Shown here piece after piece: positions 51,071-61,679 of a DNA stretch of 64,000 nt. Origin of the DNA: Heterobilharzia americana. Lineage: Eukaryota > Platyhelminthes > Trematoda > Strigeidida > Schistosomatidae. A program made the translations under genes and the position numbers. The stretch spans positions 12,268,515 through 12,332,514 of the forward strand of contig OX104131.1 in assembly GCA_944470555.2 (NCBI GenBank), given 5' to 3'. The first letter of the stretch is position 1. Every line of letters begins with the position of its first letter. The notes beneath the pieces were generated by a model. The model had not been told where the DNA came from. It saw nothing but the letters and a program-made list of their open reading frames with translations, and searched no databases.

Positions 51071-51721
51071 AAAAGCAACAATCTGAACGAAGAATATTCT
51101 TTCCAATAAATTCTCTTCACGTCCTACTATTATAAAATGCTTATGTACAGTGTGAAATCAAGCCAAGTTAGGGGGGAAATAGATTTTCGAGTGACTTTAA
51201 AGGCCACCCTAGCAACTGATGAATCAACCAATCACGTTTTTCTGTTCCATGAAAAATGGTCTCCCCAAACAAAATACCACAACCTGAGTGGTTATTTTGT
51301 CAGTTGTTAGGGTATCCCTTAAAGTCTTCCTAAATTTTCAGAATGGAGTAAGATTTAGGGACTGGACTGTGAGTAAATTTGTGAATATTGATATGACATA
51401 TACAGATAAATAATGTGATAGTGAACAAAAAGGTAACGAATAAGGAAGTCAGGAATAGCTTTTAGTTTGCTGAAGGCCAATGGAACAGTAATGCTTGAAC
51501 ATATTCCTTGTGAATACAGAGTTCAAGTTTGATCAATGTTATTGTGACAGCCTCTGCTATGTTGAGCAGGATTGACAAGCTAAATGTGGTATCATTATTG
51601 GAATACGCTGAATGACATTGAAAGCTTTATTAACACCTACGTGATGCCGTATGTCGACTAGGTGAAGTAGTACTGAACATTTCACCATTTTCACTTTGTC
51701 CTTTTCGAACTAAGCTGGTAA
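51071..51721 (-). repeat. Copy 2 of the Penelope 3'-end repeat
   Basis: Nearly identical to 23001-23651. A one-base deletion (GAGCAGGATTG versus GAGCAGGGATTG, about 51566) breaks the short coding frame that is open in copy 1. Confidence 0.85.
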
Positions 51722-51900
51722 ATCCTTATCCTACGAGAGCATTTACTAGCTTATTCATAAAAAGCCGAAGTGAAAGAAGAAGAGAACTCAGTTCTAACTC
51801 ATGTAGTCGACACAAGGCATCACACAGATGTCAATAAAGCTTTCGGTGTCATTCATCGTATTCTAAAAACAGTACCATGTGTAGCTCTTTACTTCACTTG
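51722..51900 (+). pseudogene. Penelope-like C-terminal fragment in opposite orientation
   Basis: Immediately after copy 2 the plus strand reads LTHVVDTRHHTDVNKAFGVI (about 51795-51855), homologous to the [15 protein letters not shown] segment on the minus strand of the neighbouring repeat. The two fragments thus form a short foldback of related ends. Confidence 0.65.
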
Positions 51901-52424
51901 TCAACTGGAAATGAAGATTTAACCAATACACTCGTCTATTTTACTTCACTGTTGCCATCTTCATCTTTGAATGATTCTTTAAGTTAATCGATGAAAATCT
52001 CTTTGTGCCAATCAACAAACACTGTTTTCTTTTTAATTTATCAACTTTCTGAAATATTTTTTTGGTTTTAATAGTGTCTGTTATTTTCATTCAGTTTATC
52101 GCTATAGATTGTTTGTATGCTTTTGAGGCCTTGTTCAACTCCAGTTTAACTTCATATCAAGTAGAAAAGCCGTACACTCTATTTAGGCTTTACTACTATC
52201 CATCTACTCATTTGCTTTTTATGAAAACACTCAAATTAGCACTTTATAAATGTTTATTCTTCAGCATGAACAGAACATTTCTAATCTGCAATTTTTTTCT
52301 CATCAAGAAGGACATAGGTTGATAATATTTGTGTATTATTATCATCATCAGATGGAATTAGGTCATTGAATTGCTTGGTAACGAAAGCTAAGTTACCAAC
52401 TGTTGGTCTTCTGGTGTTTCACTC

Positions 52425-52442
52425 TGTGTGTGTGTGTGTGTG
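52425..52442 (+). repeat. TG dinucleotide microsatellite
   Basis: Nine TG units. Confidence 0.9.
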
Positions 52443-53089
52443 TCTCGTTATCCGCTTGAAATGCGCTTCACAGAGATCCAATATGTTTTATTTTTGCAAA
52501 GAAATACAAATCACACCTTAGTTTGTTCTTAGTCTTCTAATAAGATTGAAACTGAAATATTTACATTTTATCACAAAATATAACTTGTTTCTTCTAAGTT
52601 TTACTACAAAAGTTTGATTAAAGTGTATATGCAGTGTTGTAGATATACAAGAAGTATTCAAGTGTTTTTATTGGATGAATTTTTGAAATGTGAATTATGC
52701 AAATTCTAAAAGCAAAACCATGTTCAGCGAAAAAACCAGGAAATGTCACTCAATAATATTGAATATTTTCATATTGCGAACTTGTTAACTATACATTTAT
52801 TGTGGAAGATTTGGTATTTACTATCCAAGTACTTACAGCGAAATATATATGGAGTTGTTTTGAACAGTCAAGCCAGTGAATTTCATGTAGGAAATTCATA
52901 GTTATGTGCATTTTGGTATATTTGTTGTATTATGTCTTTTATTCAGGATAGAGTTAAGTATCATTTGAGTTCTTAAGTAACTGATGTGCATAGAAGAGTT
53001 CTTTTTTCAAATTACTCGTTCATCAGAACTGATACTTATTTAAAAAATCACTACAAAGTGTCTTTTTTTAAACAACAGAATATAGTAAT

Positions 53090-53210
53090 GATGGATAGTG
53101 ACTAGCAGTAGAATCCAGGATACGCATTTCGTCTTATTTGGGACTCGTCAACTGGATGTACCTACTTCTCAGTGAGTGATGTTGTTCCCACGGAGATTAC
53201 TATAATTACT
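53090..53210 (-). repeat. Smalpha-type SINE, hammerhead half
   Basis: Minus strand: ATCCAG, TTGACGA, GTCC-CAAATA-AGAC, GAA, ATGCGTAT, C, CTGGAT (53160-53113). Stem I (ATCCAG/CTGGAT) pairs perfectly and the cleavage C is present, but the first core base is T and stem II has one mismatch. The tRNA-like half is missing beyond about 53200. Confidence 0.65.
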
Positions 53211-53479
53211 ATAATTAAAACATAGGTAATATCGAGGCATCCGCGCATGAGCCCATGTGCCCGAAGAGACCGATAGATTCGATCTAATCAACGAAGGTAT
53301 GATATGAGCAATAATACTGAACAGAATATGCTCTGGAATAATCAAGTAAAATTTGATAATGACGATAAACGGATGAACAGCTCAAAAAAATTTAGAGGGA
53401 TAACATCCCTTGGATTTATAAACAATGCCAAACATTCGAACAAGATACAAAAAATGATATATTAGAGTGGTAGTACTAC

Positions 53480-53753
53480 TTTAGTGGGTGCTACTGATAA
53501 GAATGAATATAAATAGTATATGTTGAGAAGTCAGCAGAAACCATAGGCAATTACCAGCAGTGGGTATATATTTTACCCGGAGAAATGCAAGAGAAAATGT
53601 GCGCGTATAAAGAGCAAATCGAGATGGAAGCAGAAGAGGAAATAAAACATTGTGCAAATGACTGTTTTGGTGGAAAGTGTACAATATTTTTGACTATTGT
53701 ACAAGATGTCATAATAAAAATTCCTTCCTGCTACTGTGTTGTCGTTTCTTGCA
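53480..53753 (+). repeat. Solo LTR, with CTAC target duplication
   Basis: A 274-base unit homologous to 62189-62468 (shared GTATATGTTGAGA, ATAGGCAATTACCAGCA and TACAAGATGTC blocks). It is flanked by CTAC at 53476-53479 and 53754-53757. It ends in ...GCA. The AATAAAA polyadenylation-like signal is at about 53713. There is no internal retrotransposon sequence. The first bases (TTTAG) differ from the TGTAG of the other copy. Confidence 0.65.
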
Positions 53754-53780
53754 CTACTACTACTATTACTACTACTACCA
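53754..53780 (+). repeat. CTA/ACT trinucleotide microsatellite
   Basis: Imperfect run of ACT units directly after the solo LTR, overlapping its right-hand CTAC duplication. Confidence 0.75.
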
Positions 53781-54059
53781 CTGAGGCTCCAGCTAATGTA
53801 TCGAAAAAAGTAATAAATACACCCTATACAACACGTTTCAAATCATCAAAATTAATTCATCTTCATGCTAGGAACTAGGAATCGGTTAGTTATAATAATT
53901 AATTTTCCCTTCTATACATATCAACAACAGGTGTTGACCAATCACACGTTAACTTGCGTGTATACCATTATAGCTTATCAATAAATGAGGACTACTGTAT
54001 AGTTACTGGTCGTCAGTAGGCCTATGCCTGCTAAAATTACATTCAAATTGAAATACCTG

Positions 54060-54230
54060 CATGGTGGCTAGCAATGGGATCTAGGATGCGCATTTCGTCC
54101 TACTTGGGACTCGTCAGCTGCATGGACCTGCACCCTAGTGAGTGATGTCGTCCCAACTGACACTCGAACCCAGTACCTATATCTTTAAATACCAAAGCGT
54201 TATCCCACTAGGCCACCGTGGGATGAGAGC
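54060..54230 (-). repeat. Smalpha-type SINE with intact hammerhead core
   Basis: Minus strand: tRNA-like A box GGTGGCCTAGTGGGATAACG (about 54222-54203), B box GGGTTCGAGTGTC (about 54159-54171), then the ribozyme region at 54125-54079. This element has both halves of the family and is the best preserved hammerhead SINE in the window. The right edge is marked by CCCACGGTGG on the minus strand. Confidence 0.72.
54079..54125 (-). ncRNA. Hammerhead ribozyme (Smalpha type), core intact
   Basis: In order on the minus strand: CTGACGA, GTCC-CAAGTA-GGAC (perfect stem II), GAA, the self-complementary ATGCGCAT (stem III without a loop) and C at the expected cleavage site. Stem I (ATGCAG with CTAGAT) has two mismatches, so activity may be reduced. 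Confidence 0.65.
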
Positions 54231-54469
54231 AACCTTTTGTGCAATGAATATCAGTTGTTGTTTAATTCTAGTGTAATCTCACTTCGTTACACTGGTTCGG
54301 ATTGGTCGACCTCTGTTGACAAATGAGTTCCTATGCTGAAATATTTGATAATCAAGTCTGGTTTAGATATTTATCTCTTAGTCACTGTACTAATATTTCA
54401 GTCAGTCAATATCGATCAACATGTCATCTATCATAACTGCTTAATAATTCAGTTTGTCACATCTCATAT

Positions 54470-54800
54470 CAGCGGATCAAGATACAAGGCAGTAGGATCA
54501 AAGATACAGAGATAGAGATAGAATACAATCTTGAGTTATATAAAGTTCTATGAGAGAATGGAAAGGGTTGAAACAGTAGAGAAATGCTATTTAATTATTA
54601 GGGTGAAGATAATATGCTGCGCCACTGAGATCGATTCTGAATCTTGTAGCTTAAAGTCTGAAATCACCAATTTTTGATTGTCACATATACCCTAGTTGTA
54701 AAGCCTACATTTTTTCATATAACTAACCCCAGTAGTCAGAGATTTCATAGACTGATGCCACGTTTCAATACTAACGCCTTTAACCTATTTCCAGCTTAAA
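54470..54800 (-). repeat. Diverged RTE 3'-end fragment
   Basis: The order of blocks matches the minus-strand RTE tails at 33245 and 48118: TCACATCTCATATCAGCGGATCAAG-like start, GAGAGAATGG, CGCCACTGAGATCGATTCTGA, AAGTCTGAAATCACCA, and GTCAGAGATTTCATAGACTG. Heavily substituted. Confidence 0.55.
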
Positions 54801-55024
54801 TCTACATCTCATATTGCATGACAAGTTAAACTGACTATGTCTTTCTTTGGGTGGATATCAATCTATTTTTCTCTTTTTTATTATGGATACAAGTTATGAT
54901 TGAGCGCAGATGCATCCACACCCACTGTGTCATTTGAATATTGAAAATCTTATTACCACATTTCTTCATTTGACTTAGCCACTTTTAACTTTGTTTTATG
55001 GGGGTCGCGCACATTCAGCTACCT

Positions 55025-55170
55025 TGCACACAACCGTGCAGTAGTCAGTGAGCCACACCTATTATGATACTAACTGTTTGCCCAAACCTAGATAGGCGAA
55101 GTGGAGCCCGAACTCATGACCTAATGGTTGATAGTCGTCTCCTTAAACCACTGAGCCACAGCTCCACCCG
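55025..55170 (-). repeat. tRNA-derived SINE (family 2)
   Basis: Minus strand: GAGCTGTGGCTCAGTGGTTT (A-box-like) and ATGAGTTCGGGCTCC (B-box position), then CTATCTAGGTTTGGGCAAAC and ...CACACGGTTGTGTGCAAGGTAGC-like tail. Confidence 0.6.
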
Positions 55171-55853
55171 TTGTCTTATACGATTAATTTTACGCAGTGC
55201 AATATCAATATTTTCCTGTTTTCTCGCCCGTTTTCTCACTTCAATTTTTCCTTCATGTTACTAGTGGCAACTTGGATTTTGTTGCTCTATCAGTTCACGT
55301 CCTTTTTGTTTGTTGTTGTCGTTGACAAGTGTATGCTGTTACTTTTTTTAACCGTCAAATTAAATATGGTTTATACCAATAACAATATTTCTGGAGGGAA
55401 GTTTGTTGTTGTAATAATATGCGTGTGTATTTATGTCTAATTGACAGGTTGGTCGGTTATAATTGAATTGTATACAATAACTTCTATATCTTTATTCTGT
55501 TATTCATTTTCACTATCACTATAATTCCTATTATTATTAAGATCGTTATTATTACCGACACTGGTACTACTACTATTATTATTTTTCTCTTACTATTGCT
55601 TACGATATAACATATAAGGATAACCCATTTGACCTGAATAACTCAATGATAACATCTCTGGCTACAACACTAGCTGGTAGAGGTTCGGATCTCGTAGGGG
55701 ACATCATTTCCCTCGACATTGCAGATACACCATGCTAACGAGTGCCAACAAGTACGAAATCTAGGTCGAACAAGGCTTCCTACCAAGTGCCTCCAACTCA
55801 GTAACGTCCATCAAAATGGTACCGCGATGGTTAGCCTGCCAGCTTGGTGGTCA

Positions 55854-55868
55854 TATTGCGAAATGATT
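55854..55868 (+). repeat. Target-site duplication, left (TATTGCGAAATGATT)
   Basis: Fifteen bases repeated exactly at 59192-59206, bounding a full-length family B element. Confidence 0.9.
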
Positions 55869-56197
55869 ATTATTATTACTATTAGTCCCTTGAGTTCCTA
55901 ATGCAACATAGGGCTTCAGTAGCACGTCTCCAGTGAACTCTGTTCTCTGAAATCTTTTGAACCTGGCTCCATGACAGCCCAGAAGCTCTCATTTCCTCCT
56001 CACACGATCTCCTCCATGTCACCCTCGGACGTCCAACTCGTCGCTTCCCATGGGGATTCCACTCGAGTGACTGGCCTGACGCGTGATGTCCCCAGTCAGC
56101 CTTCTCAGTGCATGCCCAATCCATCTCCACTTCCTTCCACTGCATATTTGTTGGGTGATAGGTTCTTGGTTGGTTCGTTCCCAGAGCTCCTTGTTGC

Positions 56198-56602
56198 TTA
56201 TTCTTTCTGGCAATTCATCTGATCTTCAGTATCGAGCCAGCGTAAGCAGTTGTTGATGAATGTCTGTAGTTTATTGGAAATGCCTTTCGTGACGCGCCAA
56301 GTCTCTGGACCATACAGAAGCACTGACTTGAGTGAATTGGTGTTGAAAATCCGGATCTTGTTCACGTTTATGCTGAGTGCAGAAGATCTCCACACTGGTT
56401 TCAGACTAATGAACGCCTGTCTTGCTTTTCCGATCCTGACTTCGGCATCCTCGTGTGTGCCGCCTGTAGTTGAAACAGTGCTTCCTAGATAAGTGAAGGA
56501 GGTTACTTCCTTTAAGTTTCTCCCCTTCATGGTGATTGGAGTTTGTTGTTGTTGATGGTGGTGGTGCGGTATCTTCATCACTTCTGTCTTCTCTATATTC
56601 AC
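56198..56602 (-). pseudogene. RTE family B thumb region frame
   Basis: Open stretch encoding [60 protein letters not shown] and [20 protein letters not shown]. The His/Gln-rich run HHHHQQQQ is length-variable between copies. Confidence 0.75.
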
Positions 56603-57047
56603 CTGAAATCCCGTCTTCGCTGCCTCACCTCTTCTGCCAACTTGTTAGTTTTCGCCTGTAGATCTTCAAGTTTGTGTGACATCAGGCACAAGTCATCGGC
56701 GAAATCAAGTCTTCTAGTTGTTTTCCGCAGTCCAGCGTATCCCCCTATTCTCGCTCCCCACTGTTTGCTGCATGGTCCAGTCCATCACAATCAGGAATAT
56801 CATGGGGGATAGTAGGCAACCTTGTTTCACTCCTGTCTTCAGTTCAAAAGCATCACTGGGCTTTCCATTGTGAATTACTTGGCTGGTATGTGGCGTCTTC
56901 ATATAGTTGTTGAATGAGGCGGATAAAGGTTTGCGGTACTCCGTAGTGTTGAAGCAGTTTCCAAATTACCTCTCGGTCGACGCTGTCAAAGGCCTTCTCA
57001 AAGTCGATGTAGTTGAGGCAGAGTTGACTGCCGTTCTATACTCTGTT

Positions 57048-57771
57048 CTATGATGATGCGAAGCGTTGCGTTGCAATTTGGTTTGCACATGATTTGTACT
57101 TCCTGAAGCCTGCCTGTTCTGGTTGTAGTTTTGAATCCAGTGCATCCTTTAGCCTCTCCAGGATGATGTGGTTTAATATTTTGTTTGCACTGGGTGGACA
57201 GGAGCGTGATTCCGTGCCAGTTCTTGCAAACACTGAGGTCTCCCTTCTTCGAGAGTTTGACAAGGTAACCCTTCTTCCAATCGATGGGCAGGTACCTTCT
57301 CTTCCTTCCACACCTTCTGCAATAGTGGTGTGAGCATGTCCGCTGCTGTTGTCTCTGTGTCTGTTTTCAGTTCTTCTGGCGGGATCCCATCTGATCCTGC
57401 TGCTTTCCCGCATTTCAGTAGCTTTATGGCGTTCAGGACTTCCATTTTCGTTGGAGGATTTATGTTCACTTGTAGTTCTGTGGCTGGGCTGTAGGTGGTA
57501 TTTCTGGACGAAGTGCAGGTGGTGATGGTGGTCGATTTAAGAGCTTGTTGAAGTGGTCGGCCCATTGTTTCCTTTGTTTCTCTTGTTTGGTAATTAAATT
57601 TTCGTCATCATCTTTTATTGGCCCCGTCTGCGTTGATCTCTTCCCAGATAGTAACCTAGTTATTTGATACAATGTTGTCAGGTCTCTGTCTCTCCTACTA
57701 GCAGTCTGTTCTGCTACACTTGCCAGTGTTTCGTGGCAGTGTCTTTTGTCTTTCCGTACGCTCTTCTTCAC
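57048..57771 (-). pseudogene. RTE family B pre-RT and RT N-terminal frames
   Basis: Overlapping frames 57466-57771, 57173-57565 and 57048-57413 together encode the domain before the RT and its first motifs. Homologous to 11608-12254 of the copy at 11365-13492. Small frame changes separate the pieces. Confidence 0.8.
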
Positions 57772-58535
57772 TTCTTTGTCCGTGTAGTGTTTTATACATT
57801 GTGCTCAGTTCCTCTTGTCGTTGAGCATCCTTGCACTGGTTTATCTTCTGCTTCACCATCCTCCTCTCCCTGCTCTATCAGCTTCCATGTATCCATTGAG
57901 ATCCATTCCTTGTCTTCTTTCTTCCTCCTTCCTAATACGGTTGGGCAGGTTTCTTTCCACATAGCTTTCAAAGACTTCCAGTGTTCTTCCACACAGGTTT
58001 CTTCATTGATGTTCCTCGATGTCTCCCATTTTGTCTTGATGGCTGGCTGCCGTGAAGATTTCCTTTGTAGTTTCATCCTTCAGTTTCCGAGTGTTGTACT
58101 TGAACTGCGGTCTATCATCAGCTTCCTTGAAGGCTTTTAACTTGATTTGGAAGGTTTCTTGCACCAGATGGTGAGTGGTCTGAACCTACATCTGCTCCTC
58201 TTCTTGACCTTGTGTCAAGTAGACTGCGTCTCCATTTTCTTGAGATTGAGATAAAGTCGATCTGATTTTAGTGTGTCCTGGTACCTGGTGAAATCCATGT
58301 CGCTTTGTGGATATCCTTGTGCTTGAACACAGTGCCTCACTGCAATCACCAAATCGTTGAATGCACAGAATTGTGGAAACAATTCTCCATTCTAATTCAT
58401 CACCTCACCGACCGCTTCTCGACCCATGGTTAGTTCTCTTCCTCCCTCTCTTCCCCTCCCAGTTTGGCATTCATGTCACCTCGCCCATTAGAATTTTGAT
58501 ATCGCCAACTGCAGTGTGGTCTTGTCCAGTGTTGA

Positions 58536-58901
58536 TTAAAGTTGTCTGTAGAATTCCTCCTTTTTCTCTTGCTCTGCATTATTTGTGGGTGCATAACATT
58601 GTATGATTGTGACCTTCCTTCCTTTTGAGTTGAATCTTGCTGTCATGATCCTGCAGGAGGGGATTGGTTCCCACTGTGTGAGAGCCTTCGATGCTGTTGA
58701 GGACATTATGATAGCCACTCCATAACTCAGTGTGCTCATGGTTGTCGTCTGGGTGACAATATCGGTGTAGATTATTGATTCTCCAGTTGACAGTTTGGAG
58801 AGTCCACTCCCATTCCATCTGCTTTCGCAAATTCCAAGCACTTCAATGTGACACCTTCTGATCTCGTTTGCAATCTGGGCTGCCTTGCTGGGTTCAAACA
58901 T
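58536..58901 (-). pseudogene. RTE family B APE endonuclease N-terminus
   Basis: A 121-codon frame with EVLGICESRWNGSGLSKLST, GVAIIMSSTASKALTQWEPI, SCRIMTARFNSKGRKVTIIQ and CYAPTNNAEQEKKEEFYRQL. These match APE-type endonuclease motifs (E of CESRW; N/Y of CYAPTN). This is the only family B copy here that keeps the endonuclease. Confidence 0.82.
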
Positions 58902-59191
58902 GGTGCGGACATTCCATCCATGCCCCCACGTTTACTTTCGCTTTCATCGAGAGAAGACACATCGGGCAATGGACTTCTCGAAGGCTTTCACCAACTGGGG
59001 TTATTTCGCCTCTCCGATTCCAGCGAGGAATAATTTTGTTATTATTTTTTATATATCGTTTGTACTTTGAAGTTTCTTTAGCGGTTAGATTTGTTTTATG
59101 GGGTAGGTTTGGTAGCCCTATGCCCAACCTTCCCTCTTTACCAGGGCTTAGGACCGGCTAGTAACTAGTGAACTAGTTAACCAAGCGAGGT

Positions 59192-59206
59192 TATTGCGAA
59201 ATGATT
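59192..59206 (+). repeat. Target-site duplication, right (TATTGCGAAATGATT)
   Basis: Exact partner of 55854-55868. Confidence 0.9.
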
Positions 59207-59464
59207 GATCGAATTTATTGAGTATTCAGGACAGGGTTAAGCTTCTTTTAGTCTCTGCATTAAAATATTTGCAAAAGAATAGTCTATTATGAGATAAAAA
59301 GATCGAATTTCTTTTCATCTGTAAAACAACAGTTTTTCTTCCTCGGTATATATACTTATTTGATTGGTGTGATGCTGACGTCAACTGAGTATTGGTGTAT
59401 AGATAATGTTTAATAATTGGTCATGCTGTTTGATTAGAAGAAACCTAGGTTGGTATGCATCCAT

Positions 59465-59650
59465 GATTGACATCAGTTGTAGAAATATTGGGAATCTGGA
59501 AGTACTAGACAGCTGTTACATCCTAGTATGAAACTACTCCGCAGTGCACACCCATGTCCCCGCTAGTAATCGAGTCTAGGACCTTCAGGTTTCATGGCCA
59601 CCACTTTGACTACTGAGCCGCTTAGCCAGAATCCAATGGTCAATGCTTCC
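59465..59650 (-). repeat. SINE family 1 copy, degraded
   Basis: Minus strand: GGTCCTAGACTCGATTACTA at the B-box position, then a hammerhead-like stretch with CTGCGGAGTAGTTTCATACTAGGATG and ACAGCTGTCTAGTACTTCC. Core bases are changed. Confidence 0.5.
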
Positions 59651-61127
59651 TTCTTCTGTCAATTCACGATACAGCACAACCTCCATGCAATGCCGTCGAC
59701 GGATGAACTTGAGTTTATAACTTTTATCCAATCAGATGAAAGTCAATTGTTGCTGTTGTTGTGATATCTTCAAGGGATCTTCCAACAGTAGTTATAAATT
59801 ATAATCTTTGAGTAGTCTTTGAGTATTTTTAATCACTGATTGCCAATGTGATGAAATAAGTCGTACAAGATTTTTGGTCTCTCAAAGAGGCCAAACACTG
59901 AATCAATAGTGCAGTAGTAACATTTTTAACTAGGACATTGTATGAGATACTTGAAGATATTTAATATCGCATCGATTTCCATAAGCTTATAAATACAACT
60001 TGGTAATGAATGTTAATGCAAAGGATATTTAAGTCAACTTACTCTGACTACTCAAAGAAAATTGAATTCATGAAGTATACTGTCGACTAAATGAAGAGTA
60101 ATAAAAAAGAATTAAAAATGTTACTCTGAATTTTAACTGGGTTTTCATCACGGATAAAATCAACTCACTGTATGGATGCATGAATTTCTTGATTGCTTTT
60201 CTCTACTTTTTCATTTCAAGCACTGAGTTAAATGTTTAGAAATTCAACTATCGACTTAACTACGTCACATGGAATTGGCTGTAAATGAAGCCTCAGTTCG
60301 TTGAATCTCGGTATAAAAGTTCAAAATAAAAGGCCTATGCTCAGTTCATGAACGTAGAACTTCAATGTTACTGTTAAATCTCTTGGGAAAAGTAAAGTTA
60401 TTATATCAATAAATCGAAAAGATTTCCAAATCCTTCTCCAAAGTGATCATAGTTTCCTTTTTTAGTATCATTTGTGTACGGACTAGTCACCATGAGAGTG
60501 ATCCTGAGGTTGGCGTAAATTATTGTGTAAGATATATGTCAGTGGATAAAAATTATAAAGCGTTATTGACTGAGTTGGATAGAAAATATGCTACGAACGC
60601 CGATCCACACCCTCCCCTCTCGCCTTACCTCAACACTTAGTGTCAAGTGTTGTAGAATTAGGTTGAAAATACCTCACATTGACTAAACTTTGAAATAGCA
60701 ACTATCCACCAAGTTTTTAGCTGTTGGTCTAAGCAGTGTAGAGGAGTTTAGGTTGGCTGATTCGAGTCCATAAGATAACCGAAACAGATGACTTGAGATA
60801 TTCAGAATTAATCTCAGCGACAGAGATACATTCACACTTCTCTCTTTATATCATGACCTTTTTACCATTGGCGATAATATGATTTTCGTTTCCTTGTAAC
60901 TATTCCTTTAAAAGGAGGCAAGTACCAATTTATTGTTGCCCTCTTATCCTTCCGAAAATACTTTCTATACATTTTTTTTGTTATTTCGTGCTCATTCATC
61001 TCCACACTTATATTGATTAGCGTTTCATTATTACTGTATTTGTTATCATTTCGACTATCTGAGATAGCCATGGTTTGGCAGACTAGTATTGACATTGGAT
61101 AATAATTGAAAGTGAAATGAAAATTTA
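59651..61127. other. No recognisable gene
   Basis: AT-rich DNA. The open frame 60443-60640 + (65 codons) has no recognisable motif and its flanks do not give a convincing exon for the mannosidase. Confidence 0.4.
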
Positions 61128-61202
61128 AACCGCGGCCGGATTCGGACCAGCAACCACGGGGTTTCCCGCCCGGTTCTCGACCAACTGACCTACGAGGCCC
61201 TA
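61128..61202 (-). tRNA. tRNA-like sequence, probably a pseudogene or SINE head
   Basis: The minus strand reads GGGCCTCGTAGGTCAGTTGG... with a D-arm-like region, an anticodon-like stem-loop (CCGGG-CGGGAAA-CCCCG, one mismatch) and a good T arm (GCTGG-TCCGAAT-CCGGC). The 3' side (CGCGGTT) does not pair with the GGGCCTC acceptor strand, and position 33 of the loop is G rather than T. It is therefore unlikely to be a functional tRNA. Confidence 0.35.
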
Positions 61203-61319
61203 CTACTAACCAGATGTCTATTTCACCATCCAGTATCAGTACTAGTCTGCCTAACTACGGCGAGCTTAGATAATCAAAATGATAATAAGAATGATGATTT
61301 TTGAGATGAATGGGGACTT

Positions 61320-61470
61320 TAATTTAGAAGTAGTATTCATCACGGACTGATATCAGTTGGGGAACCACTGAAAACCTGGGAGCACTGAACAGCTAGAGAT
61401 CGAACTCAGGACTTTCAGGTTTCACGGCGAACACGTTAAACATTCAGCCACTGAGTCGGAGGCGGATAAA
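61320..61470 (-). repeat. SINE family 1 copy lacking the hammerhead
   Basis: Keeps the 5' block (GACTGATATCAGTTGGGGAACC, TGGGAGCACTGAACAGCT) and the tRNA-like part (GAGATCGAACTCAGGACTTT, GGCTGAATG side), but the segment between them that holds the ribozyme core in other copies is missing. Confidence 0.55.
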
Positions 61471-61666
61471 GATTGTTTATTAAAAATTATATTCTCACTG
61501 AATTATCAAGAAAAAAACTTTTTTCATGGATGTAGTTAATTAAATATGTACTCTGAAGTGACATACTCTTAGTTGATTATTTAGTTCTGTGTATAGATAT
61601 TAAACGCTACATAATGAAAATTTCTGTAGTAATTTTTAAGTTTGCATTGGAAGGTTTAGATTATGG

Positions 61667-61679
61667 TTACGCTTTGCTA
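61667..61679 (+). repeat. Target-site duplication, left (TTACGCTTTGCTA)
   Basis: Thirteen bases repeated exactly at 61973-61985. Confidence 0.88.

Larger units (their letters stand above)
49732..55853. other. Downstream intron or flank of the mannosidase gene; repeats only
   Basis: Presumed intron 7. It contains a SINE2 fragment (50030-50130), Penelope repeats (51071-51900), a TG repeat (52425-52442), hammerhead SINEs (53090-53210, 54060-54230), a solo LTR (53480-53753), an RTE tail (54470-54800) and a SINE2 (55025-55170). The stretches 50140-51060 and 51910-53080 show nothing recognisable. Confidence 0.5.
55869..59191 (-). mobile_element. RTE-type retrotransposon family B, full-length but frame-broken copy
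   Basis: 3,323 bases between exact 15-base duplications. Minus-strand order: 5' region (59191-58960), APE endonuclease from NVRTMFEPSKAAQIANEIRR (58901) with ICESRWNGSGLSKL and QCYAPTNNAEQ, linker (KLQRKSSRQPAIKTKWETSR, 58076), pre-RT block (KKSVRKDKRHCHETLASVAE, 57771), RT (KCGKAAGSDGIPPEELKTDT, about 57420; [10 protein letters not shown], about 56980; [13 protein letters not shown], about 56830; catalytic FADDLCL, about 56700), thumb (56602-56198) and C-terminus (56145-55882), ending in an AATAATAATAAT tail. Frameshifts occur near 58540, 57480, 57180, 57050, 56700, 56600 and 56200. Confidence 0.93.

Noticed and set aside
53585..53878. 97-codon open frame starting MQEKMCAYKEQIEMEAEEE
   Set aside because: It lies mostly inside a solo LTR repeated at 62189-62468, where the frame is not conserved, and ends in a microsatellite.
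60443..60640. 65-codon frame considered as a mannosidase exon 8
   Set aside because: The translation does not resemble the next conserved mannosidase block and no phase-2 acceptor fits its frame.
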